A stretch of DNA of 64,000 bases from Bacteroidales bacterium (GCA_024401695.1 JAKSKN010000002.1:124001-188000), one strand, 5' to 3'; numbered from the stretch's first letter, positions 24,272-33,332 are shown. Made by a program: numbers and translations. The notes: generated by a model from the sequence alone, not told the origin.

Positions 24272-25600
24272 TTATTTTGATGAAATGATTCCGAGGTCCG
24301 GAATGTTATATGATTTCAGTGTTTTTTCATAAAGATGAGAGTCTTTCTGAGGAAGGATGAAAGGACTCGTAACGTTCCCATCTTCATCGATATGGCAGAA
24401 GTAGGGCCTTCCGTACTGGCCGTCTCCCCGCTTGCTGGCAAATACGATCCAGCGGGAGTTGGAGGACCAGCTGTGATAAGTATCAGAACGGTCGGAATTG
24501 ACGGCGTCCATCGGCATCGCCGTGCCTGTGCGGAGATCTATCAGCGCAAGGTCGCATTCCTGGTGCCAGATAGGGAAAGTCCCATAATCCGCGACTGTGA
24601 AGAGCAGCCATTTTCCGTTGGGGGACGCCTTGGGATGGCAGGCCGATGCATCGTGCTTTGATGCATCCCAGACGATGACGGGCTCGCCGGTGCTGCCGTC
24701 TGTGGAATCAAAGGAAACTTTGAAAAGGGAATACTTGAGCTTCTCGATATCCTGTGGAAGCAGGACGCTGTCAGCGGCGCAATAGTAGATGTATGTGCCG
24801 TCGCCACTGAAACACGGGAATGTTTCAAGGACATCGGCGCGTGCCAGATTTCCGGGTGTCAGGATGTTCCCGCTGTCGAAGTCGGTGATGCAGACGTCGG
24901 ATTCCGTATCGTACACTTCAAGCCTGCGGTCGGCAAGAGTGTGGAATCCGGGAATGATTATGTTTGAGGAGAATACGCCCCAGCGGCCGTCGGGATGAAG
25001 GTCACCGTACACGGTGCCTGAAACCATCCCGTCCCGCCTGAGCTGATGCCTTGTGATATTTCCGTCACGGTTCAAGACCGCAGCGCCTTTCGGCCCCCGG
25101 ATATAATACATCGAATTGCGTCCCTTGTGGATATGGCAGTTGACACAGGAATTCCCGGTGTCCTCCCAGGAGATGATGGATTCTTCTTCAAAGGAGGAAA
25201 GGTCGCGTTCGCGGATTTCCACGCGGTCCCACACTTCATAGCCGGGTTCGATAAGGCGGTATGTAAGGTACCTGTCGATGCTGTCACGGCTCACGTATAT
25301 GGCCCAGTCTCCAAGCAGGCTGCTGCTGACGCTGATGGTGTCGGCGAGTTTCAGCTTCTCCCATTCTTCGGCGGGGATGTTGACTTCCCGGCCGCGGATG
25401 CGGAGGCTCCGGTCTCCGGCACTGAAAGTCGTGACAGCCTTGCCTGACCCCGCCCCGAGGTAATGGAAGTTCAGCGGTGCGATGTTGCATGGAACTGTTG
25501 CGCCGCTGTAGTCCGGGAACATCGAAATGTCTCCGGACGAGCTGGTGCAGGCCGTCAGTATCAGTGAAAGCAGGATTGCCGGCAGAAGTCTATTTTTCAT
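24272..25600 (-). CDS. CxxCH beta-propeller (TolB/PD40-like) lipoprotein 1
   Basis: Exported lipoprotein of about 442 residues (MKNRLLPAILLSLILTAC, cysteine 18); the start at 25600 gives this signal and an 11-base overlap with the upstream gene. Residues 152-156 form CVNCH, a haem-c attachment motif, just before a propeller region with WD40/PD40-like repeats such as GDLHPDGRWGVFSSN, ETFPCFSGDGTYIYYC, HPKASPNGKWLLFTVADYG and YHSWSSNSRWIVFASKRGDG. Two paralogues in this window share MAPLNF/IAPLNF, the CxxCH and the same repeat order. Function unknown; haem binding or thioether chemistry is inferred from the motif only. Not part of the Tol-Pal system despite the propeller. Confidence 0.8.
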   Translation of the reverse strand: MKNRLLPAILLSLILTACTSSSGDISMFPDYSGATVPCNIAPLNFHYLGAGSGKAVTTFSAGDRSLRIRGREVNIPAEEWEKLKLADTISVSSSLLGDWAIYVSRDSIDRYLTYRLIEPGYEVWDRVEIRERDLSSFEEESIISWEDTGNSCVNCHIHKGRNSMYYIRGPKGAAVLNRDGNITRHQLRRDGMVSGTVYGDLHPDGRWGVFSSNIIIPGFHTLADRRLEVYDTESDVCITDFDSGNILTPGNLARADVLETFPCFSGDGTYIYYCAADSVLLPQDIEKLKYSLFKVSFDSTDGSTGEPVIVWDASKHDASACHPKASPNGKWLLFTVADYGTFPIWHQECDLALIDLRTGTAMPMDAVNSDRSDTYHSWSSNSRWIVFASKRGDGQYGRPYFCHIDEDGNVTSPFILPQKDSHLYEKTLKSYNIPDLGIISSK

Positions 25601-26561
25601 TTCTCTGTGCAAATTTGTAATAGAACCAGTAGCTGTCGCCGAACGATTTCTGGAGATTATCCAGCGTTTCCCCTCTGTCGAATGCTTCGGAGAATGACGT
25701 GAACTCAAGGTAGGTGTCGTAGTTCACACTGAAATGGTCAATCCATTCCTCGCCGGTATTCCCCGACGATGCCATATAGATCAGGGCTGCTTCCTCGAAC
25801 AGACGGCTGGACTTTTTTCCGGGCACGAAATCCCGGACGAATGCTGCTATGTCCTTGGTCAGCAAGTCGTAGCACAGCAGGTATTCATATGCCATCAGGT
25901 TGGCCGGGTTGGCTTCAAGAAGCATCAGAAGGGGCGTGCGGACGTCTGTTGCGGAATGAAGTACATCGGTCTTCGGGGCCAGGGGAGCGCGGCTGCGCCA
26001 GTAGTCTCCGACCGGTCCGTCCAGAAGGCGGATGTATTTCTCCGCGGCCCTGGTGTCTCCCTTCGCGAGATTGATCTCAGCCAGTCGGCGGATATACCTT
26101 TCTCCGCTTTGGCTGGGCGAGAATATCATTCCGAGAATGGTGTGGTGCTCGGCCATCGTCAGTTCTCCGAGCTGCCACCAGACCTCGCCGGCCTGGGCCA
26201 TCACAAAGCGTGATTCTTTCTCTCCCATAGGAAGGAAAAGTCCTCGTTCAAATGGCTGATAATAGTGCATCAGGCTGTCTGCAAGGCATCCGTGCATCGC
26301 ATTGGCAAGGTTGTGGTAGTAGGTCCCGATCTCCGATTTGCGGTCGGAGGCTGTAAGTTCCGCGACTTTCTCCCAATTGCCGCGGTCGGCCTCCACTGCG
26401 AGGGAAAACAGCCATTCGGTATATTCGTCAGGCTCGCCGAATGCTGCCACCCCCTGTTCCTCTGAAATGTCAGAAGAACGGAAATATGCATCCCGATAGC
26501 TTGTGGCGGGAGCGCAGGACGCGAGAAGCGCTGCAATTGCCAATGATATGAAAACTCTCAT
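25590..26561 (-). CDS. TPR-like lipoprotein related to the DUF6057 C-terminal domain
   Basis: A lipoprotein of about 323 residues (MRVFISLAIAALLASC, cysteine 16). It consists of helical repeats and has no membrane segments. Its middle (VWWQLGELTMAEHHTILGMIF, LAEINLAKGDTRAAEKYIRLL) and its tail (FGDSYWFYYKF) correspond to the soluble C-terminal half of the two DUF6057-type membrane proteins nearby (LAETNIVNGDYEVARKYIGAL and YGKTYWFYYFY in the first), so it looks like a membrane-free version of that half. It is followed, with overlap, by propeller lipoprotein 1, just as the membrane versions are followed by propellers 2 and 3. It is divergent from the second pair. Function unknown. Confidence 0.72.
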   Translation of the reverse strand: MRVFISLAIAALLASCAPATSYRDAYFRSSDISEEQGVAAFGEPDEYTEWLFSLAVEADRGNWEKVAELTASDRKSEIGTYYHNLANAMHGCLADSLMHYYQPFERGLFLPMGEKESRFVMAQAGEVWWQLGELTMAEHHTILGMIFSPSQSGERYIRRLAEINLAKGDTRAAEKYIRLLDGPVGDYWRSRAPLAPKTDVLHSATDVRTPLLMLLEANPANLMAYEYLLCYDLLTKDIAAFVRDFVPGKKSSRLFEEAALIYMASSGNTGEEWIDHFSVNYDTYLEFTSFSEAFDRGETLDNLQKSFGDSYWFYYKFAQRNEK

Positions 26562-26582
26562 AGAGTTGTCTGCATGTATTTT

Positions 26583-26614
26583 GTAAAGATATGAATTCTT
26601 TTTGATATCTTTAC
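26583..26614. promoter_or_regulatory. Symmetrical divergent promoter/operator
   Basis: GTAAAGATAT and ATATCTTTAC, two exact ten-base inverted arms 12 bases apart. Each contains TATCTTTA, one base off the TAnnTTTG -7 box, facing its own gene (leaders of about 17 and 19 bases). A second small palindrome, ACGTGT...ACACGT, follows at 26613-26628. The arrangement suits joint control of the two divergent units by one dimeric regulator, but no regulator is known. Confidence 0.5.
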
Positions 26615-26637
26615 GTGTTAATACACGTAATGTGCTG

Positions 26638-28347
26638 ATGAAAATCAAACAGAATCATACCCGTGCAGCTGTGTCGGTTCTTGGCTTTCTGGCGGCTCTC
26701 CTGTTCTTCCGCTTCGAATATGCCTACCACCTGCACTTTCAAGAGCAATATCAGCTGTTTGAATGGACCTGGGCGTACTTTCTGGATGTCGTGCGCGCTC
26801 CCGGAGGGCTGGCTGACTGGCTCGGCCGCTGCCTTACCCAGTTCTTTTATTATCCGACGGCCGGAGCTGTCATCATTGCGGCCTGTCTGACCGGTATCCA
26901 TCTTCTGACCTTTGCAGTATGTCCGAAGAAAAGCGGTCTGTCGTTTGCCCTGAGCTTTGCTCCCGCCGTTGCAATGTGGGTGGCAATGTGCGATGAAAAC
27001 ATCCTTATGGGATCGCCTGTGGCGGTCTTGATGTCGCTTGCCGTCGTCCCGGCAGTGTCCGCCGTCAGCAGTGCCGGTGTGCGCAATGCTGTCGAATTGA
27101 TGTCTGTTCCGCTGCTGTACTGGTTTGCCGGTCCGGTCGCTCTGATATCCGTGTGCATTCTCGCGGCACGCGAAAGGAAAGCAGCTTTGACGCTTGCTGC
27201 TGCGGTGTTGTTCCTGCTGTCCGTTTTCGTGTCGCAATATCTTTGCGCATATTCAATCGAGCGCCTCGTGATCGGAGTCCATTATCATCGGTTCCGTGCA
27301 ATTCCGGCCTGGCCGGTGTATGTGTCGGCCCTGCTCTGCGCGGCTGTCGTGCTTTTGTCGGCGCTCAAACTCTCAGACCGCCCGCACCCTGCCGTCGTGG
27401 CGGCCGCTTCCATTGCCATCGCTGCGTCTGCGGTATTCCTGGTGATACGCTCGGATGACAGGGCGAAGGAGGAACAGATGCATTTCGATTTCATGCTGCG
27501 TATGCGGATGTGGAACAGAATGATGATGTATGCCGACAGGCATATGCCGGTGACGCCATTCAATGTCACCTGCAACAATATAGCACTGGCCCATTCTGAC
27601 AGAATGGCCGACAGTATGTTCGAATATTATCAGAATGGCGTCGATGGCCTGCTGCCTCAGTTCGAGCGTGAATATGTGGGGCCGCTCGCCACGGCGGAGG
27701 CGTATTGGGAAATGGGTATGGTGAATACTGCGCAGAGGTTCATCTTTGAGGCGCAGGAAGCTATCCCGGACTATCAGAAGAGCGCCCGTTGCTACAAGCG
27801 TCTGGCCGAAACCAATATCGTGAACGGCGATTATGAGGTCGCGCGCAAATATATCGGCGCATTGAAGAACACAATCTATTACAGGAAGTGGGCTTCTGAT
27901 GCGGAAAAGCTTCTCGGCGATGAGGATGCGATAATGAATGTTCCGGAGTATGCACTCAAACGTGCCCAGCGTTTCCGTTCACGTGATTTCTTCTTCTCGT
28001 ATGACGAGATGGACTCGATGCTTGGACTGCTGTTCCTTGAGAACAGGCAGAACAGGGTCGCCTTCGATTACCTGCTGGCGTGGGCTCTGCTGAACAAGGA
28101 CATCGAGAGGTTTGTTGAGTGCCTCGGTCTCGTCCAGTATTCCATTATGCCCAAGGGGTATCAGGAAGCCCTGGCGATGCAATGGGCTATGACGCACGAT
28201 GATGCATCGGGTATCCCATCGGCTGTGGAGCCCAGGACCGTCGCGCGTCTGAATCAGTTCATCGCTGACTCCAGGACCGGCATCGGCGCTGACAAGATGG
28301 AGGAACGTTATGGAAAGACGTATTGGTTCTATTATTTCTACAGATAG
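26638..28347 (+). CDS. DUF6057-type membrane/TPR protein A
   Basis: Large membrane protein of about 569 residues, apparently of the DUF6057 family seen in Bacteroidota. The N-terminal half has about eight hydrophobic helices, starting at residue 9; between the first two is the conserved block HFQEQYQLFEWTW...GGLADWLGRCLTQFFYYP. From about residue 285 it is soluble and helical with TPR-like units (AEAYWEMGMVNTAQRFIFEAQE, LAETNIVNGDYEVARKYI), ending YGKTYWFYYFYR. The start at 26638 (MKIKQN) gives a normal first helix. The following propeller lipoprotein starts one base after its stop codon region, so the two form an operon. I know of no experimentally defined role. Confidence 0.75.
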   Translation: MKIKQNHTRAAVSVLGFLAALLFFRFEYAYHLHFQEQYQLFEWTWAYFLDVVRAPGGLADWLGRCLTQFFYYPTAGAVIIAACLTGIHLLTFAVCPKKSGLSFALSFAPAVAMWVAMCDENILMGSPVAVLMSLAVVPAVSAVSSAGVRNAVELMSVPLLYWFAGPVALISVCILAARERKAALTLAAAVLFLLSVFVSQYLCAYSIERLVIGVHYHRFRAIPAWPVYVSALLCAAVVLLSALKLSDRPHPAVVAAASIAIAASAVFLVIRSDDRAKEEQMHFDFMLRMRMWNRMMMYADRHMPVTPFNVTCNNIALAHSDRMADSMFEYYQNGVDGLLPQFEREYVGPLATAEAYWEMGMVNTAQRFIFEAQEAIPDYQKSARCYKRLAETNIVNGDYEVARKYIGALKNTIYYRKWASDAEKLLGDEDAIMNVPEYALKRAQRFRSRDFFFSYDEMDSMLGLLFLENRQNRVAFDYLLAWALLNKDIERFVECLGLVQYSIMPKGYQEALAMQWAMTHDDASGIPSAVEPRTVARLNQFIADSRTGIGADKMEERYGKTYWFYYFYR

Positions 28348-28348
28348 G

Positions 28349-29779
28349 ATGAGAAGGATATACATATTTTCGGTCGCTATGCTTCTTGCCGCATGCTCAC
28401 GTTATGACGGGCCGGCGCCTGAGGCATTCGATGGCATTATCTACCCCGATTATGTCGGTGTCACGGTACCCGCTGACATAGCTCCGCTCAATTTTGACTA
28501 TACCTCGAAAGAGTCTTCGGACGCAGTCACGACCTTTATCGTCGGCGATATGACGGTAAGCTTCCGCGGAGGCAGGGTAAGGTGGAAGGAAGGGAAGTGG
28601 AAGAGGATGCTTGCTGCCGCCGCCGGCAGTGACATCGCTGTCCGCAGCACGGTTCCTGACACTTCCTGGGTGATCCACGTGAGTACGGATCCCATCGACG
28701 ATGCCGTCGCATACAGGCTTATCGAGCCGGGCTATGAGGTCTGGAGCAAGATGGGCATCTATGAACGTGAGCTGAGTTCCTTCAAGGAGCGCGCGCTGAT
28801 AGAAAACACCGAATTTGAGGGATGTGTCAACTGCCACGAGTTCAACAGGGGAGCGCCGGACAATTTCAGCCTCCATATCCGCGGAACCCACGGCGCCACT
28901 CTGATTCAGAATAATGGCGTGATAGCGGCATACGATACCAAAACCGACAGTACTCTGGGCTTCTGTGTATATCCGTACTGGCACCCTTCAGGGAAATATA
29001 TCATTTACTCGACCAACAGCACCCGCCAGAGTTTCCATATGCAGGTGGACAAGCTGATCGAGGTGTTCGATTCTGCGTCCGACCTTCAAGTTTACGAGCC
29101 GGACTCCGGAGAGCTGTTCACGGCTCCGCAGGTGAAGACAGATGAGTATTGGGAGACGTTCCCGTCTTTCAGCCCCGACGGCAGGACCGTCTATTTCTGC
29201 CGTGCCGCGGGTCAGCCTATACCGGAAGGTCTGACAGAGACGAGATACAATCTGTGCAAAGTCTCCTTCAATCCTGATACCGGAGAGTTCGGAGATGACG
29301 TCGAGGTGATCCTGGATGCGGCTTCAGAGGGGAAGAGTGTCTCGTTCCCGAAGCCATCATATGATGGAAGATACCTGATGTACACTCTGTCCGACTACGG
29401 ACAGTTTTCTATCTGGCACCACGAGGCCGACCTCTGGCTTCTTGACCTTGAGACCGGTGAAACAAGAAGAATCGATGAGGTCAACAGCCCGGACACCGAG
29501 AGTTTTCACAACTGGTCCTCGAATTCCAGATGGTTCCTCTTTGCCAGCCGCAGGGATGACGGCCTTTTCACAAGGATATATTTCGCTCATATAGGAGAGG
29601 ACGGAACCATAGGCAAGCCATTCATGCTGCCGCAGAAAGAACCGCTTTCATTCTATCGCCAGCTTTTCCGCTCATACAATGTCCCAACTTTCGTCACGGG
29701 ACCGGTCTCTCTGGATAAAGTTAACGCCCGGAAGATCATCAATTCTTCCGAGCGTGTACCTTTCAGATTCAGGAAATAA
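28349..29779 (+). CDS. CxxCH beta-propeller lipoprotein 2
   Basis: Lipoprotein of about 476 residues (MRRIYIFSVAMLLAAC, cysteine 16), paralogous to the propeller proteins at 24272-25600 and 30334-31794. CVNCH at residues 159-163 is followed by the propeller, with YPYWHPSGKYIIYSTNS, ETFPSFSPDGRTVYFCRA, FPKPSYDGRYLMYTLSDYG and FHNWSSNSRWFLFASRRDDG. The N-terminal block YPDYVGVTVPADIAPLNF is shared by all three. The start is placed at 28349, one base after the DUF6057-type stop, because it gives a proper lipobox. Expected in the periplasm or at the outer membrane. Function unknown. Confidence 0.8.
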   Translation: MRRIYIFSVAMLLAACSRYDGPAPEAFDGIIYPDYVGVTVPADIAPLNFDYTSKESSDAVTTFIVGDMTVSFRGGRVRWKEGKWKRMLAAAAGSDIAVRSTVPDTSWVIHVSTDPIDDAVAYRLIEPGYEVWSKMGIYERELSSFKERALIENTEFEGCVNCHEFNRGAPDNFSLHIRGTHGATLIQNNGVIAAYDTKTDSTLGFCVYPYWHPSGKYIIYSTNSTRQSFHMQVDKLIEVFDSASDLQVYEPDSGELFTAPQVKTDEYWETFPSFSPDGRTVYFCRAAGQPIPEGLTETRYNLCKVSFNPDTGEFGDDVEVILDAASEGKSVSFPKPSYDGRYLMYTLSDYGQFSIWHHEADLWLLDLETGETRRIDEVNSPDTESFHNWSSNSRWFLFASRRDDGLFTRIYFAHIGEDGTIGKPFMLPQKEPLSFYRQLFRSYNVPTFVTGPVSLDKVNARKIINSSERVPFRFRK

Positions 29780-29791
29780 ACCGGGCCGGCC

Positions 29792-30337
29792 TTATTTCTT
29801 GTCAGGATAAAGACTCAGCAGGAATTTCCCCAGGGTGCTGCCGTCGCCAAGGGCGTGGGCCATATTCTGCGAACGGGACTTATAGGCCGCGTGGGTGGAA
29901 TCCGCCTCTTCTTTGCAGCCTGACTGCAGCATGGCAACCGTGAGGCTGCGGGTGCTTTCCGTCAGGTTCTTCCACACTTCCAGCGAGTCGTTTTGTCTGG
30001 TGCCGTAGCCGGAACTCTTTTCACCGATGGTTACATAGATGTCTCCGGGTTCGGTGACGACCAGAAGGTTCTGTGTGCCTATGCGTCTCATCGCTTCGAT
30101 GCGCAGGTCTCCCAGCCTTTCGACCTCTCCCTTGAATTCGAATTTCTGATCCTTGATGAACGTGGAGTCAAGGTTGTCCTTTGAAGGAAGGTTCACGGGC
30201 TCAGTTGCCGGAACAAGAAAGATGCAGGCTCCTTCAAGATCGGGATTTGAAACATACCCGTGGATGCGGAACTGATTTTTCGGAGCGCAGGATGCCAGCA
30301 GTATGGCAATCACCGCAAAACTGAATATCCTTTTCAT
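29792..30337 (-). CDS. DUF4369-like lipoprotein
   Basis: Lipoprotein of 181 residues (MKRIFSFAVIAILLASC, cysteine 17). The first 100 residues form a beta-rich domain resembling the DUF4369 domain often found N-terminal of thioredoxin-like proteins in Bacteroidota (FRIHGYVSN...IFLVPA, STFIKDQKFEFKGEV, NLLVVTEPGDIYVTIG); the C-terminal part is helical. No thioredoxin CxxC follows. It is the last gene of the DUF6057B-propeller 3 operon and overlaps the propeller stop by four bases. The DUF4369 call is by pattern and could be wrong. Confidence 0.6.
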   Translation of the reverse strand: MKRIFSFAVIAILLASCAPKNQFRIHGYVSNPDLEGACIFLVPATEPVNLPSKDNLDSTFIKDQKFEFKGEVERLGDLRIEAMRRIGTQNLLVVTEPGDIYVTIGEKSSGYGTRQNDSLEVWKNLTESTRSLTVAMLQSGCKEEADSTHAAYKSRSQNMAHALGDGSTLGKFLLSLYPDKK

Positions 30338-31794
30338 TTTTTAATTGTTACGTTTTTCCTTTCATCTGAGAATGCCTCCCTGTATGCGGCGGTGACGTTG
30401 AATTTCACTTTAGTCCTGGTGAAGTCGGGCACATTGAAGGTGAACAGGGTGCCGTGGTAGAATTCTTCCGGATTGCGCTGCGGCAGGACGAACGCCTTGG
30501 TCGTATTGCCGTCTTCGTCAATTGAGGAGAAATAGATCTGCGAATACAGAGAGTCGTCGCGCCGGCTGGCAAAGAGGAACCAGTGGGAATCAGAAGACCA
30601 GTTGTGGAAGCTTTCATCGTAGTTCGAGTTCGCCTTTGCTGCAGGGAAAGTGCGGCCGTCGGCGAGGTTCATTATCCACAGGTCTGACTCCTTGTGATTG
30701 ATTGGGAAGTTGCCGAAATCGGCATATGAGTATAACAGCCAGCGGCCATCGTATGACGGACGCGGGAAGGTGACGCTTTTCCCCGCGCTGACAGCGTCGA
30801 TGAGCGTGGTGACTTCATCCCCGAAGCATCCTTCTTCTGCGTCGAAGCCGATGGAACACAGGTCGTAATGGACGTCTTCGCAATGTGCCGGCACTTCAAC
30901 GTATGGCGCGCGGCAGAAATAGAGAGTCCTGCCGTCACTGGAGAATGCGGGATAGGTTTCGAAAGCATCCGTCATCAGAAGGGGGCTGAGAATGTATTCG
31001 TCGGTGCGCACATCGTGTACGATGACATCAGAGGCATCGTCATAAACTTCGATATAGCGTTCGTTGCGTCCGGTCCAGAACAACTGGTGGATATGGTTGT
31101 TGGAATGTGCGACGAAATCTCCCGAAGGGTGCCAGTAGGAATAGACGGCATTGCTGATGGTGCTGTCGGTTTTTGTGTTCATCCATTTGCGGTCACCATC
31201 GATTTGGACCACCGTTGCACCGTGCTTTCCGCGCACGTGGAAAAGGAAACGGGATGGGTCGGTGGCGTTTGCCGTATGGCAACCGACGCATTGCCCCGGT
31301 ATGGCATTGCCTTCGATGATGGGCTCCTCGTCGAAGTTGTGGATGTTGCGCTGATAGATGCCGATTTTGCTGTATGTCTCGTAACCCGGTGCGAACCGGC
31401 GGTATGTGACTCCATAGTCCGTCAGCGGGTACGGGCTGACCATCATCTTGAAGTTGACGAACTGGAACCACTTGCCGTCCTTGTGGCCAAGCACCGTGAA
31501 TGTGAGGGTGTCGCCGATATTCTGCGAAGCCAGTTTCTGCCATTTCCTGACATTAAAGCCGGCATATCTGCCAGAAGCGGTAAGTTCGCCGCCCTTTCCC
31601 CCTTTCACTTTGACAAAGACCTTGTCATAGCCTCCCCGGAGATTGAAATTCAGTGGAGCCATTTCTGCAGGGAAGGTGACACCGATGTAGTCGGGATAGA
31701 TGTCGGGAAGACGCGGCTCGGGGACCGTCTGCCCAGTCGAGCAGGCGATCAGCAGCAGCGGGGCCGAAAGCAGGGCAAGAAGTAATTTTTTCAT
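30334..31794 (-). CDS. CxxCH beta-propeller lipoprotein 3
   Basis: Lipoprotein of 486 residues (MKKLLLALLSAPLLLIAC, cysteine 18), the third paralogue. CVGCH lies at residues 169-173, preceded by the block IYPDYIGVTFPAEMAPLNF and followed by propeller repeats YSYWHPSGDFVAHSNN, ETYPAFSSDGRTLYFCRA, FPRPSYDGRWLLYSYADFG and FHNWSSDSHWFLFASRRDDS. It overlaps the upstream DUF6057-type gene and the downstream DUF4369-like gene by four bases each, so all three should be made together. The conserved CxxCH, single per protein, suggests covalent haem c, but no cytochrome c maturation genes are in the window. Confidence 0.8.
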   Translation of the reverse strand: MKKLLLALLSAPLLLIACSTGQTVPEPRLPDIYPDYIGVTFPAEMAPLNFNLRGGYDKVFVKVKGGKGGELTASGRYAGFNVRKWQKLASQNIGDTLTFTVLGHKDGKWFQFVNFKMMVSPYPLTDYGVTYRRFAPGYETYSKIGIYQRNIHNFDEEPIIEGNAIPGQCVGCHTANATDPSRFLFHVRGKHGATVVQIDGDRKWMNTKTDSTISNAVYSYWHPSGDFVAHSNNHIHQLFWTGRNERYIEVYDDASDVIVHDVRTDEYILSPLLMTDAFETYPAFSSDGRTLYFCRAPYVEVPAHCEDVHYDLCSIGFDAEEGCFGDEVTTLIDAVSAGKSVTFPRPSYDGRWLLYSYADFGNFPINHKESDLWIMNLADGRTFPAAKANSNYDESFHNWSSDSHWFLFASRRDDSLYSQIYFSSIDEDGNTTKAFVLPQRNPEEFYHGTLFTFNVPDFTRTKVKFNVTAAYREAFSDERKNVTIKK

Positions 31795-33248
31795 TTCTTC
31801 ACCTCCATCTGTTCAAGCTGTTTCCAAGCCATGAAATAGTATCCGGCCATATAGTTGTTCTTGTTCTGGCTATAGAGGATTCCGAGCATCTTGTCCATCT
31901 CGGGATAGTAGTACAGGAAGTCTTTCTCGAACCTGACCTGCCTGAGATAGGCGTATACCGGATCCGTTTCAACTGCAGTCTCATCCATTATGAAGCGCTC
32001 GTGCTCTTCCGCCCAATTTCTGTAGAAGAGGCTCTGCTTCAGGATGTCAAGGTATTTCCCTGCGACCTTGTAGCGTCCATTGACGATCTGGCATTCCGCC
32101 ATCCGTTTCATGAACCTGCCGCTTTTGCGCAGGTTGCCTATGGATTCCTGCGAATCGAATGAATATCTGAGCGCGGAATTGACCATACCCAGTCTCCAGA
32201 AGGCTTCGGCCGTGGATGTGTTGGACAGATAGTCGCGTACGTTTGGCATCAGCAACCCCTCTGTACCGCACTGATAGAATTCGAACATCCGCTCGAGATT
32301 GCCTGTCATGAAGAGGGCCAGGTTGAGGCTGACGCAGGAGACGTTGCTGTGCGGCTGGTATTTTTCGGCGCGGGCGACAAGCTCGTCCCATTTCTCATTG
32401 CGGACCAGCTGATCGTATGCGATGACTTCATAGGTGTCACGGTCGTAGGACCTTGAGACCCAGAATGCCGTGCCGCAGAGGATAATTGCATACACTGCGA
32501 TGCAAGTGGCAAGGGGCTTTCTGAATGACGGCAGGATGCTGATGATGGCAGGAACGGCGACGGACGAAAGTATTGTCACCGTCTCAAGGACGGGATGTAC
32601 AAGTGGTGAGCGGAAATAGTCGAATCCGAGAAGGATCTGCTTCCAGGGATATTGCTGGAGGAGCGTGAAGCGGGCGGTGACTACGAGCGCGGCGGAATAG
32701 GCAAGCCACAGGAGCGATCTGGCGCTGCGTTTTCTGACGATGACGTAGATGACGAACACCCAGGCCGCAGGCCCCGCCAGCCAAAGTCCCGCCGGGATGC
32801 CGATGGCAGCAACTGCGGCGTTGTCGCCGGCCTTCTTGTATAGCAGACACAGGAGAAGCGACAGAATGACCGCCATCCCGAGGCAAGGCAAGACATCGTG
32901 GTCGCCCATATGGACGAGCAGCAGTGCGGATGGGATGAAACTCAGCGGATACCAGGAGATGTCACGCGTGTCGCCGGTGCTCCAGGTCATCCTCTGGATG
33001 GCAACGGATACAAGGGCGAGCAGAAGCGCTCCGAGCCACGGGATGCAGTTGAACTGGGTGATGAACTCGCCCAGCCAGTCGGCCAGCCCCCCGGCCATGC
33101 CCAGGCGTTCGGCCGCATAGCTTCCGGACCAGAGGAACAGCTGATTCTGCTCCTGCAGGCCGAGCGCCTGCGGAAAGGCAAGCAGCCAGAACAGGAATAT
33201 TCCCGCTCCGAACAGCGCAGACAGAGTGTTTTTGGTGAGTCGCTCCAT
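31791..33248 (-). CDS. DUF6057-type membrane/TPR protein B (shorter)
   Basis: Paralogue of the membrane protein at 26638-28347, about 485 residues. It shares LQEQNQLFLW...GGLADWLGEFITQF between the first two membrane helices and the TPR-like C-terminal half (AEAFWRLGMVNSALRYSFDSQE, MAECQIVNGRYKVAGKYL, MDKMLGILYSQN), but stops about 70 residues earlier and lacks the YWFYY tail. The start at 33248 (MERLTKN) is favoured because a perfect -7 box ends seven bases upstream, which excludes the longer in-frame start at 33317. First gene of a three-gene operon with propeller 3 and the DUF4369-like lipoprotein. Confidence 0.73.
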   Translation of the reverse strand: MERLTKNTLSALFGAGIFLFWLLAFPQALGLQEQNQLFLWSGSYAAERLGMAGGLADWLGEFITQFNCIPWLGALLLALVSVAIQRMTWSTGDTRDISWYPLSFIPSALLLVHMGDHDVLPCLGMAVILSLLLCLLYKKAGDNAAVAAIGIPAGLWLAGPAAWVFVIYVIVRKRSARSLLWLAYSAALVVTARFTLLQQYPWKQILLGFDYFRSPLVHPVLETVTILSSVAVPAIISILPSFRKPLATCIAVYAIILCGTAFWVSRSYDRDTYEVIAYDQLVRNEKWDELVARAEKYQPHSNVSCVSLNLALFMTGNLERMFEFYQCGTEGLLMPNVRDYLSNTSTAEAFWRLGMVNSALRYSFDSQESIGNLRKSGRFMKRMAECQIVNGRYKVAGKYLDILKQSLFYRNWAEEHERFIMDETAVETDPVYAYLRQVRFEKDFLYYYPEMDKMLGILYSQNKNNYMAGYYFMAWKQLEQMEVKK

Positions 33249-33254
33249 TTGTAC

Positions 33255-33262
33255 CAAATGTA
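33255..33262 (-). promoter_or_regulatory. -7 box of the DUF6057B operon, nearly leaderless
   Basis: TACATTTG on the minus strand fits TAnnTTTG exactly. Its last base is seven bases from the A of the start codon, so the transcript should begin at or within a base or two of the ATG. Confidence 0.6.
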
Positions 33263-33284
33263 CGAAAATTTGCAGTGAAAAAAA

Positions 33285-33310
33285 AGCCGCGGGGGGAAAG
33301 CCCCGCGGCT
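33285..33310 (-). terminator. Terminator of the susC-susD-SGBP operon
   Basis: Perfect ten-base GC-rich stem AGCCGCGGGG/CCCCGCGGCT with a six-base loop, followed on the minus strand by a run of eight Ts. It lies 22 bases after the stop of the glycan-binding lipoprotein gene. Confidence 0.92.
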
Positions 33311-33332
33311 CAATCATATGATTCCCGAAGGA

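Noticed and set aside
24272-31794. TolB proteins of the Tol-Pal system
   Set aside because: Only the propeller repeats are TolB-like; the proteins have lipoboxes and CxxCH motifs, and no tolA, tolQ, tolR or pal gene is near.
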